From assembly GCA_903885895.1 (NCBI GenBank), contig CAISKC010000540.1, forward strand, positions 1 through 6,003: DNA of 6,003 bases, given 5' to 3'. The notes beneath the pieces were generated by a model. That model was given only the letters and a program-made list of their open reading frames with translations. It was not told where the DNA came from and ran no database searches. Of the stretch, positions 1 through 5,094 are shown piece after piece. Source of the DNA: an uncultured Legionella sp. (GTDB taxonomy: Bacteria; Pseudomonadota; Gammaproteobacteria; Legionellales; Legionellaceae). Numbering within the stretch: position 1 is the stretch's first letter; every line of letters starts with the position of its first letter. The position numbers and the translations under genes are program-made.

Positions 1-28
1 AATTTTGTAATAAACTTTCTTTGCGCAT
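1..28 (-). CDS. start of an unidentified ORF, cut by the window edge
   Basis: An ATG at position 28 (minus strand) opens a frame that runs off the left edge after nine codons, reading MRKESLLQN. It is preceded by AGAGGA about six bases upstream, a good ribosome binding site, which is the main reason to believe in it. The same frame is open from an ATG at 85 but without a comparable site. It lies where the body of traB should be, so it may be the first gene of an inserted element. The start loosely recalls REP-associated (Y1, IS200-like) transposases, but nine residues cannot establish a family. Confidence 0.3.
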
Positions 29-105
29 CACAATTCCTCTTATGTTTTTTGACGAAATCATTAGATCATGAATTGCGTTGCGCATCTAGCTTTTGCTACA
101 GATTT

Positions 106-273
106 CTAATTTTTGTGACGATACATCAGATTCAGAGCCACGTGCTTTTTGGGCTTGGCGTCTGCTAACAATCCCACAACGATTAAGGACAAAATGAGCA
201 GCCCCCCTCCGATCAAGCTCATCATGCGCATTTGGCGTGATTTAATCAGGCGGTTAAGTTGAATATTAGCCAT
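106..273 (-). pseudogene. traB: traB 5' fragment (F-type T4SS core protein), interrupted
   Basis: Fifty-five codons, starting at an ATG that overlaps the end of traK by eight bases (ATGGCTAA) and preceded by a GAGG ribosome binding site. The product begins with a basic, Arg/Lys-rich stretch (residues 8-16), then a membrane segment at about residues 18-37 (GGGLLILSLIVVGLL). This is the architecture of the N-terminus of TraB, the VirB10-like protein that spans the envelope, and the place straight after traK is the traB place in F-type operons. A TAG at 106-108 ends it, whereas full TraB proteins have well over 400 residues. The other two frames also stop within about 60 bases, so one frameshift would not restore it. 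I infer a disruption by insertion or rearrangement around 110-160; the exact joint cannot be seen. The identity is from position and topology, with no conserved catalytic motif available. Confidence 0.6.
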
Positions 274-988
274 GTGCGACCTCACGTACCCTATACAGGA
301 TGGCGGTTTCGTGAGATTTCAAAATGGGCTGAGACAACTTCATGGCCGTGACGTTCTCGCTCTCGAACCATTCAGGCAATAAGTTCAGTGGCTTGGCGCT
401 ACCGTTGTAGACCTCAAGCCGTTCGGCCTTAACACCTTCGCCTGCCCAGACTTCTTTAGGGATTAAGGAAAGCCCCGCACCCATCCGTTCGGCACGCCCA
501 AAAGGGTGACTGATTGTCATGCCAGGCATGAGCTCATGACGCTCCATGTGATTGATTATTTCGAGCATTGCGTCTTGATGCGGGTCTTGCGTGATTTTGG
601 GATTAGCAACAGCGGATGCTTTTGTGGTGTTGGAAGCCACTGCCATTTTGGGCGCCACAAGCTCAACAGTCTTGCCTAGCCCATCTTCACCCGTCACGGT
701 CACTGAAAAATGATGCCCAGATTCGGTAGTCAAAAATAACGTGAACGGACTTGATTGGGCGGTTAACATCACATAAACGCTACCATCTTGTTCATCGCGC
801 TTAATGCCCATAGCGGTTTCAGGAAATATAGCCTCAACGATTTTGTCGTTTTTAACGACCAGTCGGTTGTAGTTAGACTGACTTAAATTGAGCGCCACGT
901 CACTATTATCACGAACGGCAAGAGAGCTTTGGCTCATGACATTCGATGCCAACAAGGCCAAGACACTACCCATAATAATTTTACGCAT
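266..988 (-). CDS. traK: TraK, secretin-like outer-membrane component of F-type T4SS
   Basis: The 240-residue product matches the usual TraK length (about 242 in F). TraK is the VirB9-like protein that forms the outer-membrane core complex of the F-type transfer apparatus with TraV and TraB. A signal peptide (MRKIIMGSVLALLASNVMS) is visible at residues 1 to about 19. The exported part has beta-rich stretches (residues 40-110), a Ser/Thr/Ala-rich linker (115-135), and a C-terminal part with the pattern usual for TraK: LEVYNGSAKPLNLLPEWF at 191-208, then LSQPILKSHETAILYRVRE near the end. The start is supported by GGAG about eight bases upstream. Its first eight bases overlap the end of traE, and its last eight overlap traB, so translation is probably coupled along the series. 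No oddities were seen. Confidence 0.9.
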   Translation of the reverse strand: MRKIIMGSVLALLASNVMSQSSLAVRDNSDVALNLSQSNYNRLVVKNDKIVEAIFPETAMGIKRDEQDGSVYVMLTAQSSPFTLFLTTESGHHFSVTVTGEDGLGKTVELVAPKMAVASNTTKASAVANPKITQDPHQDAMLEIINHMERHELMPGMTISHPFGRAERMGAGLSLIPKEVWAGEGVKAERLEVYNGSAKPLNLLPEWFESENVTAMKLSQPILKSHETAILYRVREVAHG

Positions 989-1550
989 GTTCCCACTCCT
1001 TCACTTTTACGAAACTTAAAATTGATAAACGCCCAAACCGATAGCGATACGTCAGTTCATAGCTGATATGTGCAGACTTCAGATCCCGGATCCCCACAAA
1101 GCGATTAAGTACGCCCGTCACAGTAGCCTTTAATGCACGCGGATCTAATTGCATGTCGGTGATGATAAAATCACTGGATATTTTATTTTTCTGAACAACA
1201 GCCGCCTCATGCGCAAGGACTGATTGCATCGCTCCATAGCGACTGCCATCAACAAACATCAGCAAGCGTTTGTGAGTTGATGTCACCGTTTCTGGCGTGA
1301 CATTCAGCCGTGAATAAATAAAATTCTCGCTCATCATGCTCAAATACTTTGAGTCAACACTTGAATCTGAATTTGCAAAGCCAGTGCCGCCTTCAAAAGG
1401 CGTTACAAGCGTGCGTTGATGCAGGCTTGTGTACCAAACCAACGCCACCAGCAAAAAGTTCGCGGCAAGAAGACCAAACACCAGCGCTACCATCAGGTTA
1501 AATCGTGCAGATAACTGGCTTAATCGATTTTGATAAACACTAAAGTCCAT
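981..1550 (-). CDS. traE: TraE, VirB5/VirB8-type inner-membrane protein of F-type T4SS
   Basis: The product has 189 residues (F TraE has 188) and belongs to the TraE family, an inner-membrane pilus-assembly protein comparable to VirB8. It has a short basic N-terminus, one membrane helix at about residues 18-40, and a periplasmic domain. Family-typical sequence is clear: a TLVTPF stretch at 48-52 and the run VDSKYLSMMSENFIYSRLNV at 65-84 followed by TPETV, which corresponds to the ADASYLQQMALSFIALRLNV region of F TraE as I recall it. The ATG has GAGGTG about five bases upstream. It starts nine bases after the traL stop, with that ribosome binding site directly beside the stop, and its end overlaps traK by eight bases. 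It is part of one transcription unit with traA, traL and traK. Confidence 0.92.
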   Translation of the reverse strand: MDFSVYQNRLSQLSARFNLMVALVFGLLAANFLLVALVWYTSLHQRTLVTPFEGGTGFANSDSSVDSKYLSMMSENFIYSRLNVTPETVTSTHKRLLMFVDGSRYGAMQSVLAHEAAVVQKNKISSDFIITDMQLDPRALKATVTGVLNRFVGIRDLKSAHISYELTYRYRFGRLSILSFVKVKEWEHA

Positions 1551-1559
1551 AAAACACCT

Positions 1560-1859
1560 CTATGCGACCCACACTCGAAGGTGTGAAGCGGGTAATTTAG
1601 GTAAAAAAAACTTTGTGATGACATTAGGCAAATGCCAATACGCCAACACTAGAAGGACACGAGGGCTGCCGCCCTTTTTTAATTGCCGCAGTGCTGCAAC
1701 TAAGCCAAGCCCAAGAATGGCAACGATCATTTTCTGGTTACACAGTGCTAATAATCCAAAGCACGTGACTGCCACCATCAACTCATCCAAGGTCAAACTT
1801 AAATAGCGCTTTGGCTTATCCAGATCAGTTAGAAACCGATACAACACTGCGTCATTCAT
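1560..1859 (-). CDS. traL: TraL, small membrane protein of F-type T4SS (VirB3-like)
   Basis: A 99-residue protein of the TraL family, the VirB3-like inner-membrane protein needed for pilus assembly. Visible hallmarks are TLDEL at residues 23-27, two neighbouring hydrophobic segments at about 28-40 and 44-58, a positively charged LKKG turn at 60-63, and AYWHLP at 73-78, matching the LPLDEL, KKLKKG and IYWYMP features of F TraL. F TraL is of similar length (about 100 residues). The start is well supported: AAAGGAGGT, a near-perfect ribosome binding site, ends four to five bases before the ATG. It is 15 bases after the pilin gene and nine before traE. Confidence 0.92.
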   Translation of the reverse strand: MNDAVLYRFLTDLDKPKRYLSLTLDELMVAVTCFGLLALCNQKMIVAILGLGLVAALRQLKKGGSPRVLLVLAYWHLPNVITKFFLPKLPASHLRVWVA

Positions 1860-1874
1860 AAGTACCTCCTTTGT

Positions 1875-2162
1875 TTAAAACACAAACGTTTTAAGCAGAA
1901 ACGCTGGAATAAACGCCACACCAGCCACGCCTAAAAAGACCATCGGATTTTTGCTTTTAACGGCCATTGCCGTGGCCAACATAATGTCCACCAAGATAAA
2001 GACTTTCCAAAATTTCGAGCTGCTTCCCAATGAATCAGCAATATCTCCTTCTAAAGCGCGACCTAATAAATCCGTCGCAAAAGCTGATTTTGTTATCAAT
2101 ACCAGTGGTAAAACTGTCACACCGTCCTTCAGGGCTTTCGTACATTTTTTTATCATTTTCAT
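1875..2162 (-). CDS. traA: TraA, propilin of the F-type conjugative pilus
   Basis: The 95-residue product is an F-type propilin. It has a long leader with basic residues (K2, K5, K6, K9, K12), a hydrophobic stretch at 15-24 and a likely signal peptidase site after AFA at residue 29, which would leave a mature pilin of about 66 residues (F pilin has 70). The mature part has two hydrophobic helices, about 51-68 and 73-94, joined by a short basic loop (KSKN, 69-72), the arrangement known for F pilin, with closely similar wording (KFWKVFIL compared with VVKWVVLA). The lysine at 25 inside the leader, just before the cleavage site, is unusual. GGAG lies about eight bases upstream of the ATG; a second ATG two codons on is possible. 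The gene follows a hairpin after traT and precedes traL by 15 bases. Confidence 0.9.
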   Translation of the reverse strand: MKMIKKCTKALKDGVTVLPLVLITKSAFATDLLGRALEGDIADSLGSSSKFWKVFILVDIMLATAMAVKSKNPMVFLGVAGVAFIPAFLLKTFVF

Positions 2163-2183
2163 TGCGTTTCTCCGGTTTTAGGT

Positions 2184-2220
2184 AAAAAAATCCCCTGCGC
2201 CCGTGCTTGTGGCGCATTTT
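2184..2220 (-). terminator. intercistronic hairpin between traT and traA
   Basis: TGCGCC (2196-2201 on the plus strand) and GGCGCA (2211-2216) form a perfect 6-bp GC-rich stem with a nine-base loop. Read along the minus-strand operon, the stem is followed by GGGGA and then seven T residues; read on the plus strand it is followed directly by five T residues. It could act as a partial terminator after traT or as a 3' end that stabilises RNA ahead of the highly expressed pilin gene. No convincing separate traA promoter is visible below it, so read-through is likely needed. Confidence 0.45.
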
Positions 2221-2241
2221 TAATCAAACTTTTGGTTCTAC

Positions 2242-3000
2242 TTAGAAAATACCAACCAGTGCTTTTACTAATCCTGACTTAAGCGCGGGTTCTGCATCCT
2301 TGAATGCCAAATTCACCTTGTCGGCATTGGAAACCACTCGTGTTCGATAACGTTGGTACTCGCTTGTGGTTGTTGACACTTGATTTAAACTCGAAGAGCT
2401 TCCTTGTCGAAGCGATGCGCGATGTTCTTCTTTAACCTGTACGCCTTTACCCATTCGCTCGCTAATTTGGATATCAGTAATCATGGTGTAATTCACGTCC
2501 TTGACTAAAGAGTCAGCTGCCAACCCAACAAGGCCACCGGCAATACCGCCACCAATCATGGCATTGGTGTTATGAGTCATAGCTCCCAAAGCCGCACCCG
2601 CCACGCCACCAGCCAGCGCACTTCCATAACCTCCACCGAGCGCTGACTGCGACGCAGCAATGGACATTTTTCCAACCTTCAAAATGTTAGCTTGCAACAG
2701 ATAATGTGCGCTTGTAGGCTCACTCATCACCCGATACCCATGCGCCTTAAACGATGATTTCAACGCAGGTTCCACTTCAATCGTTTGATCAGCCGTATTT
2801 TTAACAGAGACATAAACGGTCTTCTGAGCATTGGATACCGGGTTAAGAAACACGGTTTCACTGAGTTTGGTACTCGTTATCAAATGCCCATGTTCAATCG
2901 CTGTTTGTGTGGCTGCGCATCCGGTTAATACTGCAAGAGCACCTGTAATAACCGTGTAAGCAACTGCTTTTGTTCTGAGCTTCTGTTTTCTCTCTTTCAT
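2242..3000 (-). CDS. traT: TraT, surface exclusion / complement resistance lipoprotein
   Basis: A 252-residue TraT-family lipoprotein (F TraT is about 243). In F, TraT coats the outer membrane, blocks stable mating-pair formation with cells already carrying the element, and also gives serum resistance. The sequence shows a basic N-terminus, a hydrophobic core and a lipobox LTGC with the lipidated cysteine at residue 28. It continues with the TraT-typical TSTKLSETVFLNP at 42-54, then a glycine/alanine-rich segment at about 119-164 holding the GGGYGSALAGG and GGGIAGGLVGL runs, also typical of the family. AAGGAG lies about eight bases before the ATG. It begins 15 bases after the lvrB stop and ends about 80 bases before traA. 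Its location ahead of the pilin gene differs from F, where traT is distal next to traS and traD. Confidence 0.92.
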   Translation of the reverse strand: MKERKQKLRTKAVAYTVITGALAVLTGCAATQTAIEHGHLITSTKLSETVFLNPVSNAQKTVYVSVKNTADQTIEVEPALKSSFKAHGYRVMSEPTSAHYLLQANILKVGKMSIAASQSALGGGYGSALAGGVAGAALGAMTHNTNAMIGGGIAGGLVGLAADSLVKDVNYTMITDIQISERMGKGVQVKEEHRASLRQGSSSSLNQVSTTTSEYQRYRTRVVSNADKVNLAFKDAEPALKSGLVKALVGIF

Positions 3001-3015
3001 TGATTTTCTCCTTGG

Positions 3016-3480
3016 TTATGTTGCTAACATTTCTTTGCATTTTTTCAAATAGAAAGCAGCAGCCTCTCGATTCACCGGCGCAGGTTCACTTTGCTTTACA
3101 AAATGAATAACGCGTCTTTTAATCTGCCTACAACAAAGAATCATTTGCGGCAAAGTCGGCGGTAACTCATAAAATTCTCTGCAACTGAGAATGGCTTTAT
3201 CAAAAACGTCATCGCTAAACTCGCTCAACGCTTCTCGCCACTCTTTTTTTGCAAATACCAAAAACGCCTCATCTTTAAATTGACTCCTCCATATATGCCC
3301 ATAAAATGCCGCAAATTTTGAAAACAAAAGATCAATACGCCTTATCTCGCTGTTGATATCGTTGGAACTGGACGACGTTTTTTCCGGAGAATTCGTCTGG
3401 TTGTTCACTGGTTGCGTCGCTTGGAGGGCAGAACAGATCTCTTGAGGGTTCTTTTCTAATAGTTGTTTGACGATCTGCAT
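3016..3480 (-). CDS. lvrB: LvrB-like protein resembling lambda P-type helicase loaders
   Basis: This 154-residue protein resembles, from memory, Legionella vir-region protein LvrB. Its N-terminal 48 residues are Gln/Asn/Ser/Thr-rich and look disordered. From residue 50 a conserved-looking block follows: LLFSKFAAFYGHIWRSQFKD (51-70), W81 in KKEWREAL, then AILSCREFYELPPTLPQMILCCRQ (97-119). The order of an aromatic-WRxxFK element, a lone W followed by A-L, and C/R-x4-P-x-LP-Q-(x)4-C recalls phage lambda replication protein P, which loads the replicative helicase. That role is an inference. The start is supported by AGGAG about eight bases upstream of the ATG, although it lies 149 bases inside lvrA in another frame; the overlap covers only the low-complexity N-terminus. 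A small csrA-like gene, lvrC, follows lvrB in Legionella loci that I recall; none is found here, where traT follows directly. Confidence 0.7.
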   Translation of the reverse strand: MQIVKQLLEKNPQEICSALQATQPVNNQTNSPEKTSSSSNDINSEIRRIDLLFSKFAAFYGHIWRSQFKDEAFLVFAKKEWREALSEFSDDVFDKAILSCREFYELPPTLPQMILCCRQIKRRVIHFVKQSEPAPVNREAAAFYLKKCKEMLAT

Positions 3481-4222
3481 GTCGTGTCTCCTGCACCGTT
3501 TCGATGGTTATTTCATCCTGCCAGCATTGTTGTGACAGCCAATTCACTGGATATTTCCACGGTGGCACCCAAACGCCATTGAGTTGCTTTATTTCGCGGT
3601 TGTTGATTTGCGTTTCCAATGCTTGAAGAATTTTGCTGAATAGCGCTTGATCAGGGTTTAATTGTTGAAACGCCTCCCAAGCATTTGCTTTGGATTTTTT
3701 CTCTGGGTACATCGACCAAAATTTTTCGAATTGCGATAATAAATATATATAAATATCTTCTTTTAGAGGTGTGTCGGCTTTTGATGTTTTGCCTATGTCG
3801 GCTTTTAATGCACCACTGCTAAAATCACCTGATTTATCACGGCATTGCGCTCTTTTAAGTAAGTCTGTTTGCTGTGTCGGGTTTAGGTCTACTTTATTTT
3901 TGACGGAAAAACCCGTTGTCGCTAGTTCGCATTTTAAAATTAATTTTAGTCCTTGCGATTGTGAGCTGATAAGCCCAGCACGCTCCAAGGCCGATAAAGA
4001 ACGACGAATCTGCATTCGAGAACAACTATTACTTTTAATGCCTTGATGTGCTTCGACATAAAGCTGTTCTGCGATCGATTGATAGCTAATCCCGCGTTTA
4101 ATGCCAACTAGCCTTGTGTGCACGTCCATATAAGGCCGCACTCCTCTTAAATAGGCGAGCTGTTGCATATGCGGTAATCCACATAAGGCATTCAACTCAT
4201 CATCATTGATTAAAAATTCCAT
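3332..4222 (-). CDS. lvrA: LvrA-like DNA-binding protein, phage replication initiator-like
   Basis: The 296-residue product resembles, from memory, Legionella LvrA. Residues about 40-105 form a winged-helix-like DNA-binding domain: ISYQSIAEQL (45-54), SRMQIRRSLSALERAGLI (68-85) as recognition helix, then SQSQGLKLILK as wing. A Lys/Thr/Asp-rich linker (about 107-158) leads to a second block at 163-236. That block reads FEKFWSMYPEKKSKANAWEAF, then LNPDQ, then WVPPWKYPVNWLSQQCWQDE; the FW-x2-YP-x-K, A-x-x-AF, and P-x3-P-x-x-WL-x4-W-x-DE layout is common in phage replication proteins. I infer a replication initiator like lambda O, although transcription control is the other option. The ATG has only a weak GAG site. 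It is the first gene of the leftward operon, divergent from the repressor. Its last 49 codons overlap lvrB, and its linker region carries the repeats described separately. Confidence 0.75.
   Translation of the reverse strand: MEFLINDDELNALCGLPHMQQLAYLRGVRPYMDVHTRLVGIKRGISYQSIAEQLYVEAHQGIKSNSCSRMQIRRSLSALERAGLISSQSQGLKLILKCELATTGFSVKNKVDLNPTQQTDLLKRAQCRDKSGDFSSGALKADIGKTSKADTPLKEDIYIYLLSQFEKFWSMYPEKKSKANAWEAFQQLNPDQALFSKILQALETQINNREIKQLNGVWVPPWKYPVNWLSQQCWQDEITIETVQETRHADRQTTIRKEPSRDLFCPPSDATSEQPDEFSGKNVVQFQRYQQRDKAY
3736..3810. repeat. direct repeats next to an A/T tract inside lvrA, candidate replication origin
   Basis: TGTCGGCTTTTGATG at 3772-3786 and TGTCGGCTTTTAATG at 3796-3810 differ at one of 15 bases and have a 24-bp period. 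A degenerate copy (9 of 15) lies at 3754-3768, and TGTCGG recurs at 3875. Next to them, 3736-3756 is 21 bases of pure A/T. The arrangement of repeated sites beside an A/T-rich stretch, between the two domains of a putative initiator, is that of the lambda origin in gene O. The repeats encode K-A-D, K-A-D and K-E-D in the LvrA linker, so a peptide-level repeat is an alternative reason for them. Function is inferred. Confidence 0.4.
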
Positions 4223-4264
4223 CGTTTACTCGTCATTACTTTCTACGCGTGCTATATTTATAAA

Positions 4265-4293
4265 AATAAAACACGCATAAGCACTATTTGCAA
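4265..4293 (-). promoter_or_regulatory. candidate leftward promoter for lvrA-lvrB-tra operon
   Basis: On the minus strand TTGCAA (4288-4293) could be the -35 box, with TTTATT (4265-4270) as -10 after a 17-base spacer, four of six consensus bases. Transcription would start near 4258, about 36 bases before the lvrA ATG. Other A/T-rich -10-like words nearby (TATAAA) are equally possible, so the exact box is uncertain. A GTGCTA half-site of the probable repressor operator lies at 4249-4254, just downstream of the start point. Confidence 0.3.
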
Positions 4294-4302
4294 TATTAAT
4301 CC

Positions 4303-4331
4303 TTATGCTATAGCACTTAATGTGCTACAAT
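4303..4331 (+). promoter_or_regulatory. candidate extended -10 promoter of the repressor gene
   Basis: TGCTACAAT at 4323-4331 combines an extended -10 TG with TACAAT (five of six consensus bases). The -35 at 17 bases (TTATGC, 4303-4308) is weak, as is common for extended -10 promoters. The -10 overlaps the right arm of the 17-bp palindrome, so the repressor would shut off its own promoter. The start point would be near 4338, about 37 bases before the chosen start codon. Confidence 0.4.
4311..4327. promoter_or_regulatory. palindromic operator candidate for the divergent repressor
   Basis: TAGCACTTAATGTGCTA is a 17-bp palindrome with perfect 6-bp arms and a five-base centre. It abuts TGCTATAGCA (4306-4315), itself a perfect 10-bp palindrome that shares the half-site. 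More copies of GTGCTA lie at 4249-4254 and 4375-4380, so the half-site flanks both divergent genes. GCATAAG (4275-4281) and CTTATGC (4302-4308) form a further inverted repeat. A dimeric XRE-family repressor encoded next door is the natural ligand; binding is inferred. Confidence 0.55.
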
Positions 4332-4374
4332 CAAGTCTTATTTAAAAATATTTTTTATTGGGGTGATCTTTATC

Positions 4375-5049
4375 GTGCTAAACATCAAAGAAGAAATTGG
4401 TCAACGAATTTTAGCGGCGCGCAAAGCCAAGGGCTTAACTCAAAAAGCATTGGGTGAATTAACCGATGATTTAAAACAGTCGCGAATCAATAACTGGGAA
4501 CATGGTATAAGGACGCCGGGCCCTGAAGAAATCAAGCAATTAGCGAAAGCACTAGATGTGTCGCCAGCATACTTAATGTGTCTAACAGACCAACCTAAAG
4601 AAATCTCAATTGAAGGGTGTTTTATACCGCTACTGAATCACCAGCAAGCCTGCGATCCTAAAATACATACTCAAGCAATAAGACATCAAACATACGTGGA
4701 CGAAGTAACCTTCATCCCAGTTAGCGTAGAACTTGCAGGTCGTTTAGGAGAATATGCATTTGCTTTGAAAATGACAGACGACAGCATGACCCCTGAAATG
4801 CGAATCAATGACATACAAATTATTGATCCATCAGCTTCACCAAACCCTAGTGATTATGTTGCGGTTAAAATAAGTGGCAAGCCTGAAGCAGTAATTTGCC
4901 AATACAAGAAATTATCCTATACCTCGTCAGAGTTTGAGCTCATGACGTTAAATGATAATTGGCCGAATATTACGGTGAATGAAAATGTACAAGTAGAGAT
5001 TATTGGAAAAGTTGTTCAAAATACTCGATGTTATTTAAATCAGCACTGA
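4375..5049 (+). CDS. CI/LexA-like repressor: XRE helix-turn-helix plus S24 peptidase-like domain
   Basis: With the GTG at 4375 the protein has 224 residues. The GTG at 4363 also fits the frame, but GGGGTGATC (4360-4368), a close match to the 16S anti-SD complement, lies just before 4375 and nothing similar precedes 4363. Residues 4-70 are an XRE domain (RILAARKAKGLTQKALGEL, then SRINNWEHG). Residues 82-215 match an S24 LexA/CI C-terminal domain: IPLLNHQQAC (84-93), YAFALKMTDDSMTPEM (127-142, Ser137 as nucleophile), DYVAVKISGKPEAVICQY (160-177), and IIGKVV. The scissile Ala-Gly appears as Ala92-Cys93 and the catalytic Lys position as Cys175, so self-cleavage seems lost. It likely represses the divergent lvrA operon and itself. 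Legionella vir loci carry a similar repressor gene (prpA/lvrR as I recall), not confirmed here. Confidence 0.85.
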   Translation: MLNIKEEIGQRILAARKAKGLTQKALGELTDDLKQSRINNWEHGIRTPGPEEIKQLAKALDVSPAYLMCLTDQPKEISIEGCFIPLLNHQQACDPKIHTQAIRHQTYVDEVTFIPVSVELAGRLGEYAFALKMTDDSMTPEMRINDIQIIDPSASPNPSDYVAVKISGKPEAVICQYKKLSYTSSEFELMTLNDNWPNITVNENVQVEIIGKVVQNTRCYLNQH

Positions 5050-5051
5050 GT

Positions 5052-5057
5052 TATAAT
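5052..5057 (+). promoter_or_regulatory. perfect -10 box ahead of the IQ-like gene
   Basis: TATAAT occurs three bases after the repressor stop codon. No good -35 box is found at 16-18 bases (TGTTAT at 5029-5034), so the strength is unclear. Transcription from here would start near 5064, which fits a start codon at 5095 and argues against the upstream ATG at 5056, which overlaps this box. The gene might instead be read from the repressor promoter. Confidence 0.3.
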
Positions 5058-5094
5058 GTGCGCAATTATGACGCATTTGAATGAAGGAGTTATT

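Noticed and set aside
110..160. Group II intron as the cause of the traB break (GTGGC near 145 resembling a GUGYG end)
   Set aside because: The fifth base does not fit GUGYG, and a reading frame starting within about 120 bases is too close to the end for the usual intron-encoded protein.
1615..1806. 63-codon open frame on the plus strand
   Set aside because: It lies wholly antisense to traL, has no clear ribosome binding site and its product has no recognisable features.
1951..2181. 76-codon plus-strand frame and a 60-codon minus-strand frame (2035-2217) around traA
   Set aside because: Both are other-frame readings of the pilin gene and the hairpin region; the pilin frame has a signal peptide, family pattern and ribosome binding site, these do not.
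3771..4046. 91-codon plus-strand frame
   Set aside because: Antisense to the well-supported lvrA frame, Cys/Ser-rich in composition, with no ribosome binding site.
4363..4365. GTG at 4363 as start of the repressor
   Set aside because: It lies within the ribosome binding site that serves the GTG at 4375 and has only an A/T-rich sequence without purine run in front of it.
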